From: Sinorhizobium alkalisoli | GTDB taxonomy: Bacteria > Pseudomonadota > Alphaproteobacteria > Rhizobiales > Rhizobiaceae | Length of the DNA stretch: 64,000 nt | Direction: 5' to 3' | Assembly (NCBI RefSeq): GCF_008932245.1 | Contig: NZ_CP034910.1 | Span: 1,364,001-1,428,000 of the forward strand | Part shown: positions 27,507 through 35,785 of the stretch, one piece after another | Layout of the letters: each line of letters starts with the position of its first letter | Numbering within the stretch: position 1 is the first letter of the stretch | Translations under genes and position numbers: made by a program | The notes under the pieces: generated by a model | The model's database searches: none | Seen by the model: only the letters and a program-made list of their open reading frames with translations | Told to the model about the DNA's origin: nothing

Positions 27507-28320
27507 AGCTTTTCTCCACTTCGCCGCGCAGCGATGACCAGATGTTGCGATAAAGATCCATGAAGCGTGGATCGAGCTTGATTTCCGCGACATCGCGCGG
27601 GCGTTCGAGATCGACGGGGAAGCTGTCGATCACGCGCGAGCGCGGTCCGGCGGCAAGCACCACGACCCGATCTCCGAGGGCAATTGCCTCCTCGAGATCG
27701 TGCGTAATCATCACCACGGCGCGCCGTTCCTCCTGCCAAAGCCGCAACAGTTCATTCTGCATCAGGTGGCGGGTATGAATGTCGAGTGCCGAAAAGGGCT
27801 CGTCCATCAGGATGACCTTGGGGCCGGTGATCAGCGCCTGCGCCATCTGAACGCGCTTGCGCTGACCTCCGGAAAGCTGATGGGGATAGCGATGCTCGAA
27901 GCCCTTCAGGCCGACCTTCGCCAACCACTTCATCGACTGCTCGCGCCGTTCGGCAGCGCCCGTACCCTTGAACATCGGGCCGAGTTCCACGTTCTCGAGC
28001 GCGGTCTTCCAGGGAAGCAATGCATCCTGCTGGAAGAGATAGCCGATGTCGTTCTGCACCCCGCGCACCGGCTGGCCGTCGATCGCGACCGTGCCGCTTG
28101 CGGGCTTCAGCAGCCCGGCAATCGCATTGAGTATCGTGCTCTTGCCGCAGCCGGTCGGCCCTACGATCGCGAGAAACTCGCCATCGGCGACACTCAGGTT
28201 CACGTCCTTCACCGCCACATAGGCGCCGAAGGACATGGTGACCGAGTCGATGGAAACCATCGGCTTTGCCTGATGTGGACTGTCCATCGGGGTTGCGGTT
28301 TTCACTACGGCCAATGCCAT
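27490..28320 (-). CDS. ABC transporter ATP-binding protein, NitT/TauT (SsuB) type
   Basis: 276 residues with Walker A GPTGCGKST, signature LSGGQRKR and Walker B VILMDEPFSALD, and the Q-loop FQQDALLPWKT typical of the SsuB/TauB group. Its stop overlaps the permease start, and it begins 12 bases after the binding-protein stop, so the three form one transcription unit with the tautomerase gene upstream. Confidence 0.9.
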   Translation of the reverse strand: MALAVVKTATPMDSPHQAKPMVSIDSVTMSFGAYVAVKDVNLSVADGEFLAIVGPTGCGKSTILNAIAGLLKPASGTVAIDGQPVRGVQNDIGYLFQQDALLPWKTALENVELGPMFKGTGAAERREQSMKWLAKVGLKGFEHRYPHQLSGGQRKRVQMAQALITGPKVILMDEPFSALDIHTRHLMQNELLRLWQEERRAVVMITHDLEEAIALGDRVVVLAAGPRSRVIDSFPVDLERPRDVAEIKLDPRFMDLYRNIWSSLRGEVEKSYERHD

Positions 28321-28332
28321 GACCTCCTCCTG

Positions 28333-29334
28333 TCAGTTGGCGGCGACGTTCCGGACTTTGCCGACGAACTCGTTCGTGTAGGTTTTCGTAAGATCGATTT
28401 CAGCCGCCGCGACTTTTTCGTTGAAACTCTTCAAGACGGCGAGCGGAGTCTTGATATCTTCCTCGTCGATACGTCCGTCCTTTGAAAAGATCGCCTTCGC
28501 GTTCTCTACCGCCTTGATGTAGGTGTCGCGATCGCCGGAGATGAACTCCTTCGGGAGCGTGTCGACGATCTCTTCCGCGGAGTGGCTGTTCATCCACTCG
28601 AGCGCTTTGACCGTCGCATTCGTGACCTTCTGGATGGTCTCCGGGTTTTCCTCGATATAGCTCTGTGTGGCATAGAGGACGGAGGTTGGGTAAATCCCGC
28701 CATAGATCGCCTTGGCACCGTCGTCGCTGCGCCCGTCGATCAGGATGTTGCCGACGCCCTTGGCCTCGATGAAGGTCGCTGCCGGGTCGTAGTTGACGAG
28801 GAGGTCGACCTTGCCCTGTTCAAGGGCCGCGACGGCGGCAGACCCGGAGCCGACGCCGATCAGAGAGACGGCGTCCGCGGGCAAGCCGTTGCGCTGCAGG
28901 TAGTAGCGGACGAAGAAATCGGAAGACGAGCCTGGCGAGGTGATCCCGACTTTCGCGCCCTTGATCGTTTCTGGTTTTGCCGGGTCGAAAGTGCTCCCCG
29001 AACCGCCCGCCAGCACGAGCCCGGAATTGCGGGCGAGTTGCACGAACGCCACCACGGCCTTCTTCTGCGACTGCATTTGGATCGTATGATCGTAGAAACC
29101 GACGGCGATATCCGTCGAGCCGGCAACAAGCGCCTGAAGCGTCTTCGACCCGCCCGATGCGAAGTTTTCGACGGTTACCTCCAGGCCTTCCTTCTCATAA
29201 AGGCCGAGCCCCTGGGCGACCGGAAACGGGAGATTGTTGAGGTTGTAAGAGCCGACGCTGATGCGGACCGCATCCGCGTGAGCCGAACCGGCAAAGGCGA
29301 CGGTTGCCGCGAGGGCGAGCATGAGCTTGCGCAT
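28333..29334 (-). CDS. ABC transporter substrate-binding protein, NitT/TauT (SsuA) type
   Basis: 333 residues with a signal peptide (MRKLMLALAATVAFAGSAHA). The mature part has the SsuA/THI5-like pattern: VGSYNLNNLPFPVAQGLGLYEKEGLEV near the N-terminus and the ligand-loop region GSTDIAVGFYDH. GGAGG precedes ATG 29334; the frame is open further upstream but lacks a signal peptide there. It lies 46 bases downstream of a PrpF/GalD-family gene, which suggests an aromatic or tricarboxylate-like substrate, an inference. Confidence 0.85.
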   Translation of the reverse strand: MRKLMLALAATVAFAGSAHADAVRISVGSYNLNNLPFPVAQGLGLYEKEGLEVTVENFASGGSKTLQALVAGSTDIAVGFYDHTIQMQSQKKAVVAFVQLARNSGLVLAGGSGSTFDPAKPETIKGAKVGITSPGSSSDFFVRYYLQRNGLPADAVSLIGVGSGSAAVAALEQGKVDLLVNYDPAATFIEAKGVGNILIDGRSDDGAKAIYGGIYPTSVLYATQSYIEENPETIQKVTNATVKALEWMNSHSAEEIVDTLPKEFISGDRDTYIKAVENAKAIFSKDGRIDEEDIKTPLAVLKSFNEKVAAAEIDLTKTYTNEFVGKVRNVAAN

Positions 29335-29380
29335 GATATTTTCCTCCGTGTTGGTGGCGCCCTCCCGGCGGCCACGGTCA

Positions 29381-30463
29381 TTATGCCGCGCAACCCATTT
29401 GCGTGACAGGTTTTGCGAAAACATGTCCTTCGAACAGCCGGCGGGCGGTGCGAAGGATTCCGGCGACGACTGTGCCGTCTCTTTCGTAGAGCTTGACGTC
29501 CAGGTGGCCGCTCGGGTGCTCTATGGAAAGCACGACTGGAGGGGCACGCCGGCCGATCAGTAGCGAGGCGACTGTATCCTGGCTGATACAGGCCGTGGCG
29601 ATCCCTACAGCGCCCGTGGTTGCCAGCGACGGGTGACATTGATGCGGCATGAAATACCGCACGCTGATGTCGCCTTCCGACGTTGGCCGGGAAATGAGCA
29701 CCGGCTTCGGCGTTACCTGATCGCGCACGTCTCCAAGGCCCATCCGTTTGCCGGCCGCGATGCGCAGTTTTTCCAACCGTTCAAGCAATTCCCTATCAGC
29801 ATTGAGTTCAGCCGCTGACTCGAAGCCGCTTGCGCCGATCGAGTCCGCCTCGATCAACATCATCGGCATCGCACAGTCGATGCAGGTGACAGCCACACCG
29901 TCGATCACGTCGATTGGCTTGCCAGTGGGAAAGAGCTGTCCGGTGCGAGCCCCCGCTGCGTCCATGAAGGTCAGCGCGATCGGGGCTGCACCGCCGGGCA
30001 CGCCGTCAATTGCAGCTTCACCGAGATAGGAGACGCTGCCGTTCGGCGTGGGAACTTCGGCCTCGATCAGCTTGCCGGTGTTGACGTTATGGATCCGGAC
30101 GAGCGTCGTTTCTCCACGGACTGGAACAAGTCCGGCTTCGATGGCAAACGGGCCCACCGCAGCCAGCATATTGCCGCAGTTCGGGGAGGTGTCGACAATC
30201 TGTTGCTCGACCCGCACCTGGGCAAAGAGATAATCCACGTCGGCGCCAGGAAGGCTGGCAGGTCCGACGATGGCCACCTTGCTCGTGACCGGGTTGCCGC
30301 CGCCGATGCCATCGATCTGCAACGGGTGACCCGACCCCATGACGGAGAGCAGGATCTTGTCCCGCTCGCTGGCATTCGCAGGAAGATCGCTCGCCAGGAA
30401 GAACGGACCCTTTGAGGTGCCGCCTCTCATCAGAACGCAAGGGATCGCCAGCAGGTCGTTCAT
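29381..30463 (-). CDS. PrpF-family isomerase, 4-oxalomesaconate tautomerase-like
   Basis: 360 residues with the PrpF signature near the N-terminus (IPCVLMRGGTSKGPFF) and the conserved block DTSPNCGNMLAAVGPFAIE. The family includes PrpF (aconitate isomerase in the 2-methylcitrate route) and GalD (4-oxalomesaconate tautomerase in gallate breakdown). Length and RGGTSKG fit GalD, but no other gallate gene is in the window. GGAA lies 9 bases before ATG 30463; the GTG at 30478 has no ribosome site. Divergent from a LysR gene that may control this operon. Confidence 0.75.
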   Translation of the reverse strand: MNDLLAIPCVLMRGGTSKGPFFLASDLPANASERDKILLSVMGSGHPLQIDGIGGGNPVTSKVAIVGPASLPGADVDYLFAQVRVEQQIVDTSPNCGNMLAAVGPFAIEAGLVPVRGETTLVRIHNVNTGKLIEAEVPTPNGSVSYLGEAAIDGVPGGAAPIALTFMDAAGARTGQLFPTGKPIDVIDGVAVTCIDCAMPMMLIEADSIGASGFESAAELNADRELLERLEKLRIAAGKRMGLGDVRDQVTPKPVLISRPTSEGDISVRYFMPHQCHPSLATTGAVGIATACISQDTVASLLIGRRAPPVVLSIEHPSGHLDVKLYERDGTVVAGILRTARRLFEGHVFAKPVTQMGCAA

Positions 30464-30498
30464 CGCTTGTGCTTCCACCGGAATTATGTCATCGACGT

Positions 30499-30518
30499 AT
30501 CAATCGATGTTCGTTGAT
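30499..30518. promoter_or_regulatory. Candidate LysR-type operator
   Basis: ATCAA (30499-30503) and TTGAT (30514-30518) form a 5-bp dyad with a 10-base spacer in the 114-base divergent region between the tautomerase operon and the lysR gene. An overlapping ATCGA/TCGAT dyad begins at 30491. Such dyads are typical of LysR sites; no binding data can be seen. Confidence 0.35.
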
Positions 30519-30577
30519 CCACTTATCGGAAGAAGCGTTGATCTGTGAAATGCTTAGATTCGGGGAATTGATGCACG

Positions 30578-31477
30578 ATGAGCATTAATTGCGAGATCCT
30601 TGACCTTCGAGCCTTCCTGAGCGTCGTCGAATTGGAGAGCTTTCATCGCGCCGCCGATGCGCTGCATCTGTCACAGCCCGCGTTGAGCCGTCGCATTCAA
30701 AAACTGGAGCAGGTTATAGGAGCGCCCCTCTTGGAACGGACAACCCGGCATGTCTCCGCGACGGCTCTCGGAACAGAGCTCGTGCCGCTTGTCCGACGCA
30801 TGCTGGAGGAGTTCGATGGCTCCCTGTTTGCTGTCCGTGACGTTGGACCTAATCGCGGCGGATTGGTGACGATCGCATGCCTCCCTACCGCGGCGTTCTA
30901 CTTCCTGCCTACCGTCATCCGCCAGTTCAATGAGGAGTATCCGAACATCCGCTTTCGAATTCTCGACTTGCCGGCGACCGACGGTCTTCAAGCCGTGGCA
31001 CGCGGGGAGGTGGAGTTCGGCATAAATATCATGGGCACGTCGGATCCGGACCTGACCTTTGAGCGGCTCGCGGAAGACCCATTCGTGCTTGCAGCGCGCA
31101 AGGATCACCCTCTTGCAGCCAAACCCTCAGTCGACTGGGCAGACCTCGAGCCCTACCATCTGATTACGGTTCACCGGTCGAGCGGCAACAGAACCCTGCT
31201 CGACGCAGCGCTAGCAAAATCGAGTATCAAACTGCGTTGGTTCTACGAAGTGACCCATCTGTCCACCTCCCTCGGTCTGGTGGAGGCCGGCCTCGGGATT
31301 TCAGTGCTACCGCGCATGGCGACCCCGCAGGGCGCCCATCCGTTCTTGATCACACGCCCGATTGGCGATCCCGAGATATCGCGTACCATCGGCGTGGTTC
31401 GCCGTCGCGGCGGCACCTTGTCGCCGGCGGCAGAGCGATTTCTCAAGATGCTGATAGGTGTATGGGGAGGTGATTGA
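30578..31477 (+). CDS. LysR-family transcriptional regulator
   Basis: 299 residues. The N-terminal winged helix-turn-helix (LRAFLSVVELESFHRAADAL then LHLSQPALSRRIQKLE) and the C-terminal effector domain from about residue 90 are both clear. It is transcribed away from the PrpF-like/ABC operon with 114 bases between them, the classical arrangement for a LysR activator of a divergent catabolic operon. The inducer is unknown. The gene is the last host gene before the transposon. Confidence 0.9.
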   Translation: MSINCEILDLRAFLSVVELESFHRAADALHLSQPALSRRIQKLEQVIGAPLLERTTRHVSATALGTELVPLVRRMLEEFDGSLFAVRDVGPNRGGLVTIACLPTAAFYFLPTVIRQFNEEYPNIRFRILDLPATDGLQAVARGEVEFGINIMGTSDPDLTFERLAEDPFVLAARKDHPLAAKPSVDWADLEPYHLITVHRSSGNRTLLDAALAKSSIKLRWFYEVTHLSTSLGLVEAGLGISVLPRMATPQGAHPFLITRPIGDPEISRTIGVVRRRGGTLSPAAERFLKMLIGVWGGD

Positions 31478-31710
31478 GAGGCGCTAAGAAATCAACAGCC
31501 GCAAAGCCAGAAAGCCTCACGACCATAGCCGCCGCCACCCATCCGCGTGCCAGGGATTGCGGGAAAGCCGAGCCCGAGGGGGCTCTCGCCGGCACTTGGG
31601 AACTGGCTCAAATTAAGGTTCCTTTCCCGTTCAGCGGCGTCGTCTGGAACAGGGCCAAGACGTCTGTCTTGGATATGCAACCAAACTTGCCCCGGCGGGA
31701 GAGCTTCGTC
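31478..31710. other. Host spacer left of the transposon
   Basis: About 230 bases between the lysR stop and the transposon with no gene that I can support. Before insertion this DNA would have led directly into the promoter of the gntR/TRAP operon now found at 45305. Confidence 0.5.
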
Positions 31711-31715
31711 TCTTT
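31711..31715. repeat. Left target-site duplication TCTTT
   Basis: TCTTT directly abuts the outer end of the left inverted repeat and is repeated exactly at 45300-45304. A 5-bp duplication is the hallmark of Tn3-family transposition. Confidence 0.9.
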
Positions 31716-31753
31716 GGGGTCGTTTGTGGGAGGGGGCGAAATACTACCTTAAG
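31716..31753 (+). repeat. Left terminal inverted repeat of the transposon (38 bp)
   Basis: Begins GGGGTCGTTTGTGGG at 31716 and ends ACTACCTTAAG at 31753. It matches the reverse complement of 45262-45299 except at position 12 (T here, C in the other). The transposase stop codon TAG (complement of 31744-31746) lies inside it. Confidence 0.95.
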
Positions 31754-34370
31754 GGCGGCCATCGATATTCTCCAGTGAGCGTTATATGCTCCCATCCGAG
31801 CGGTGAGACGTGAGGCAGGAGCCCGAGGTCGATTTGTTGGCCGCTGGCGATTTGCTCGGCGACGATTTCGCCGAGCGTCCATGTGTTCCAATAAATGATG
31901 ATTGCGGTGAGGAGGTTGAGACCGGCAATTCGATGTTGCTGTCCCTCGGACGACCGGTCGCGGATTTCGCCACGCCTGTTGAAGTTGACCGCGCGCTTGA
32001 GGGCATGATGGGCCTCGCCCTTGTTCAATCCGATCTGTGCTCGACGCTGCAAATCAATGTCGCTCAACCAGTCGAGCATGAAGATCGAACGCTCCAGACG
32101 CCCGACCTCTCTAAGTGCCAGTGCCAGGCTGTTCTTACGTGGATAGGCGGCGAGTTTTCGAAGTATCTGACTTGGCACGACGGTCCCGGCGGCCATGCTG
32201 GCAGCGAGCCGCAGAATATCAGGCCAATTTTCACGGATCAGCCGAATGTTGATGCGGCCGCCGATCAGCGGCTGGAGCGCAGGAGGCACCTGGTCAAGAG
32301 CGGGAACGTAAAGCCGCTTGTCCGGCAGATCGCGGATTCTCGGCGCAAACCGGAAGCCGAGAACGGAGCAGATGGCAAAAACATGATCCGTGAAACCGCC
32401 GGTATCGGCATAATGCTCGCGGATTTGCCTTCCGGTGTCGTTCTGCAGCAGACCATCGAGAATGTAAGGTGCCTCGTGCGCGGTCGCGGGAATGATCTGA
32501 GTCGAATAGGGAGCATACCGATCAGAGACATGGCTGTACGCCGAAAGACCCGGCTCATTGCCATACCGGGCATTGACGATATTCAGTGCTTCCCCGGTCG
32601 AACCTGCCGGAAAGTGCTGGCCATCCGAGGACGAAGTCTTTCCGTCGCCCCAGAAGCGGGCCATCGGTAATTTCGACTGCGCCTCGACGATCATCGCAAG
32701 GGCGCGTGCCGTCGTCTCCTCTCTGACGTGCCATTTGCCGATCCGGAGCAACTCCCAGAAGGTGTGGGTGTCGCAGGCGTCGGCCATCTTCCTGAGACCG
32801 AGGTTGACGCCATCGGCGAGCAGAACGGTCATCACGCCGATCCGATCGCCGCAGCAATACCCGTGCGGAGATCAGTGAAGGCGTCCGTGAAGCGCAGCTT
32901 TTCGTCGACCTCGATGAGGATGTCCGTGATCCGAACGGACGGCATACTTTCATAGAGTTTCAGGACGAGCGCGGCAGCCTCCTCCGGCGCCGCCCTTTCG
33001 AGCCGGTCGATCTGAAGCTTGCCATCTGCGACGGCCCCACCTGCGAGAACGCCAGCCTCATTGGCACATGAGATCTGCGCCATGCCGCGTTTGAGAATGT
33101 GGCTTCGATGGCGAAGCCAGTCGTCCGCCTCCAGAGGAACGGCCAGCCGTGCAGTTTCGGATACCGTTTCGATTGGGACCAGCGCCGTGCTGATCTCGCG
33201 ATACCGCCTGCTGTCCGCCAGCCAGATGTCGCCCGAACGCAGAGCATTGCGAAGTTCGAACAACAGCCCGATTTCCCAAGCTAGCCGATCTGGCTTCCCA
33301 TCCTTCAGAATCCTTTTGCGCCATCTTGCTCGGGCAAAGTCGAGCGGTGCATTCACTGGCAAAGTGCGATGGCCGCGGCGATTGAGGCGGCGCAGAAATT
33401 CCAATGCTTCGAGCAGCGAATCTGCGCCGCGTCCACCGCGGAACGCCAGGACTTCCAGAAACCGAGGCGCATACCTCCGGAAACGGGCATATCCGTCGGT
33501 CACAAATTCCAACGGGTCCGCTGAGACCTTGCCTGTGAGCGCAGCCGCCTGTGCGACAGTCTGGCGGAGCAGCTCCCAGCCACCACCTTCCGCGATGGCC
33601 ATTCCTAATTCGTCCTGCACTTTATGCGCGGTGATCAGTACCTCGCCGAAGCGACAAAGCATTTTCAGAGTATCGCCGATCGAGGCGCGCTCGGCCTGCA
33701 GCAGATCATCCCGTTTGCGTTCACAGGTACGATAGAGTTTTCCGACAACGCGGTCATGCGTCTCGACGGCGACATCCGCCAGCATGGCCGACCATTCGAC
33801 GGCGCATGCCGCCAAGATCGCCAAATCGTCGATTTTCCGACAGATCCCGCATTCCATCGGCGGAATAGCGTTCGCCCTGGCGGCGCAGACCGGCCACGCG
33901 GTGAGGTGGGATGCCGTCGAGAATGCCAACATCGACGGCGAGCTTGCGCAGAAATTCCAGCCTGTCGAGCAGGCCATTCATATCGTTGGAGTTGGAGCCG
34001 ACTTCGAACTGACGCAACCACACAAAGCGCGTCATTCGGCCATCGGCAGTTTCGGAAAGCAGGGACAGAAGCCGAGCGCGGCTCTGCGCGTCCAGACGCC
34101 CTGCAATACGGGACGCGATCGCCCGTTCGGCGGCGACCAGGGCATCGGCACAGCATCGTTCGACGGTTGAGATCGCCGGGACAATCACATTGCGACTGCG
34201 CAGTTCCTCCAGAAACTCGGCCGCCAACAGGTCATTCGTTCTTGATCTCTCGGCGGCCTCCTCGAGCCATGTGAGCATATCCGTGGGCGCTTGGCCTTCG
34301 AACGGTCGATAGCCGTAGAGCTGCTGCAATGCCGCCGAATGCTGATATCGCGTTTCCGATCTCGCCCCAT
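31744..34370 (-). pseudogene. tnpA: Tn3-family transposase TnpA, broken by two frameshifts
   Basis: Three overlapping frames read as one Tn3 TnpA. The N-terminal part ends near 33830 (..MRDLSENRRF); the middle part continues (..AILAACAVEWS to TDLRTG) until about 32855; the C-terminal part runs from DRIGVMTVLLADG to the stop inside the terminal repeat. The DDE catalytic domain is complete in the last piece: D in WGDGKTSSSDGQ, D in YADTGGFTDH, E in FNRRGEIRDRSSEGQ. The second break looks like loss of about one base near 32857. The extreme N-terminus is not recognisable. The product is presumably inactive, so the element would need a transposase in trans. Confidence 0.88.
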
Positions 34371-34417
34371 ACTCGGCGCGGTCAGATGCAGATGGCTGTA
34401 GCGGATGGTGAGCGTCG

Positions 34418-34909
34418 TCGCGTGGTCCTGACTGAATGGCGGCTCTCGTCTGGCAATCCGCGCGTGCGAGAAGACGTCTCCCAATTTCGAGGGACAGCGT
34501 TGGTCTTCCCGCAAGATGACAAATCTCGGCGCAGCAACCCGAACCCACGACAGGCGTCCGGCCCGGTTGCGAAAGAAGGGGACGCCCAATGACCGTTGTG
34601 CGAGCCAGTAATGGCGTCAACAGTCCTTATCGTCGCCGCAACAGCCGCAATCCGTCAGCCGCATCGCCTCCTGGAGATCGCAAAGTTCGGGGTGACCGTG
34701 ACAGCAGTCGTTGACCAGAAAGCCGATGAGCATGCGGATGCTGTCGACGTCGGCGCGATACATGATCGAGCGGCCGGAGCGCGTCGCGCGCACGAGGCCG
34801 GCGCGGGCCAGAATGCCCAGATGAGAGGAGAGCGTGTTGTGCGGGCATCCGATCGCCTCGGCAATCGCACCTGCAGCCAAGCCATCGGGCTCCTCCTTCA
34901 TCAGGAGCC
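34418..34909. repeat. Direct repeat copy A (tnpA 5' flank plus 3' part of arsR)
   Basis: This segment recurs in the same orientation at 41734-42163. It covers the flank of tnpA (for example gttgcgaaagaaggggacgc at 34567-34586) and the 3' two thirds of the intact arsR gene. Copy B has lost about 53 bases and carries many point changes. The two copies bracket aioBA and the ars operon. Confidence 0.85.
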
Positions 34910-35036
34910 GGAAGATCTCCATCCGGGTCGGCTGGCCGAGGGCTGCGAGCGCGACAAGACCGTGCGTGCTTGACATCGTGCCGCCGCTTTCCTCTGGGCC
35001 TGCGTGGCCAATGACGGCAAGCGTGGTTTTCTCCAT
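34617..35036 (-). CDS. arsR: ArsR-family arsenic-responsive repressor (first copy)
   Basis: 139 residues, winged helix-turn-helix of the ArsR/SmtB family (QPTRMEIFRLLM, then CPHNTLSSHLGILARAGLV). The C-terminal NDCCHGHPELC supplies a vicinal cysteine pair plus a third cysteine, as in the arsenite site of Acidithiobacillus-type ArsR; a further CGCCGDDKDC tail adds thiols. GGAGG lies 5 bases before ATG 35036, so this start is preferred over ATG 34976. It is divergent from aioB, with an ArsR-type operator between them, and so probably represses itself and perhaps aioBA until arsenite binds. Confidence 0.9.
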   Translation of the reverse strand: MEKTTLAVIGHAGPEESGGTMSSTHGLVALAALGQPTRMEIFRLLMKEEPDGLAAGAIAEAIGCPHNTLSSHLGILARAGLVRATRSGRSIMYRADVDSIRMLIGFLVNDCCHGHPELCDLQEAMRLTDCGCCGDDKDC

Positions 35037-35144
35037 GAATCCTCCAGATCGTCGCTTTGGTCACCCGCCGAGGACGGATGACAAATCCATCTTTTTCTAT
35101 TATCGTTCGTGTCGGGAATTCTAGAAATAACAAAATATGAATCC

Positions 35145-35170
35145 GACGTTCATGGGTCTCTTTGAACGTC
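35145..35170. promoter_or_regulatory. ArsR-type operator in the arsR-aioB divergent region
   Basis: GACGTTCA (35145-35152) and TGAACGTC (35163-35170) form a perfect 8-bp inverted repeat with a 10-base spacer. Inside it, TCAT-N7-TTTG (35150-35164) exactly matches the operator consensus reported for E. coli-type ArsR. I saw no sigma-54 -24/-12 element nearby, although sigma-54 promoters drive aioBA in some other rhizobia. Confidence 0.7.
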
Positions 35171-35255
35171 TCCCTCTTGGGACGTCATCGAGCCTGTGGG
35201 TTCTGTCAAAACAGACCGCAGCCAGAATGGGCGTCAAATAGAGGGAGGAGAACCC

Positions 35256-35774
35256 ATGAAACGATGCCATGCCATGGTCGATATCGGGCGCCGTCAATTC
35301 CTGACCGGCGCCGGCGTCGTCGCCGCAGGCGCGGTCGCCTCGACCGTTGCGCCGTCTGAGGCGGTAGCCGCCGCGCCGGCGCGAATGCAATATCCATCGA
35401 ACCGCCTTGCTAATGTGGCCGATCTCAAGGTGAACGAACCGCTCGATGTGAGCTATCCCGATCAAGATGCGCCCGGCGTGCTCCTCAAGCTCGGCACGAA
35501 AGTGGAGGGCGGCGCCGGTTCCGACGGCGACATCGTCGGGTTTACCACCATCTGTCCCCACAAGGGATTCCCGCTCACCTACAAGGCCGACGACAGGACA
35601 TTCAATTGTTCGGGTCACTATTCGCGCTTCGACGCTGAGCGCGGAGGCCTGGAGATCTGGGGCCAAGCGACCCAAAACCTGCCGCAATACATGCTGCGCA
35701 TCGACGACAAGGGCGACATCTATGCCGAGGGGCTCGACGAGCTTCTCTATGGCCGCCTTTCCAACGTGCTTTGA
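35256..35774 (+). CDS. aioB: Arsenite oxidase small subunit, Rieske protein AioB
   Basis: 172 residues. A twin-arginine signal (GRRQFLTGAG) sends the folded complex to the periplasm. The Rieske 2Fe-2S ligands are C100 and H102 (CPHKG) and C118 and H121 (CSGHYS). The positions that carry a disulfide in many Rieske proteins are F105 and G120, so that bridge is absent, as reported for the rhizobial NT-26 enzyme. AGGGAGGAG precedes ATG 35256. AioA follows after 11 bases; the pair oxidises arsenite and passes electrons to a c-type cytochrome or azurin, neither of which is encoded nearby. Confidence 0.95.
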   Translation: MKRCHAMVDIGRRQFLTGAGVVAAGAVASTVAPSEAVAAAPARMQYPSNRLANVADLKVNEPLDVSYPDQDAPGVLLKLGTKVEGGAGSDGDIVGFTTICPHKGFPLTYKADDRTFNCSGHYSRFDAERGGLEIWGQATQNLPQYMLRIDDKGDIYAEGLDELLYGRLSNVL

Positions 35775-35785
35775 GGGAGGGTAAG

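Noticed and set aside
35037-35255. Sigma-54 promoter for aioBA
   Set aside because: I looked for TGGCAC-N5-TTGC spacing on the plus strand and found no acceptable match; the ArsR-type dyad is the only strong element.
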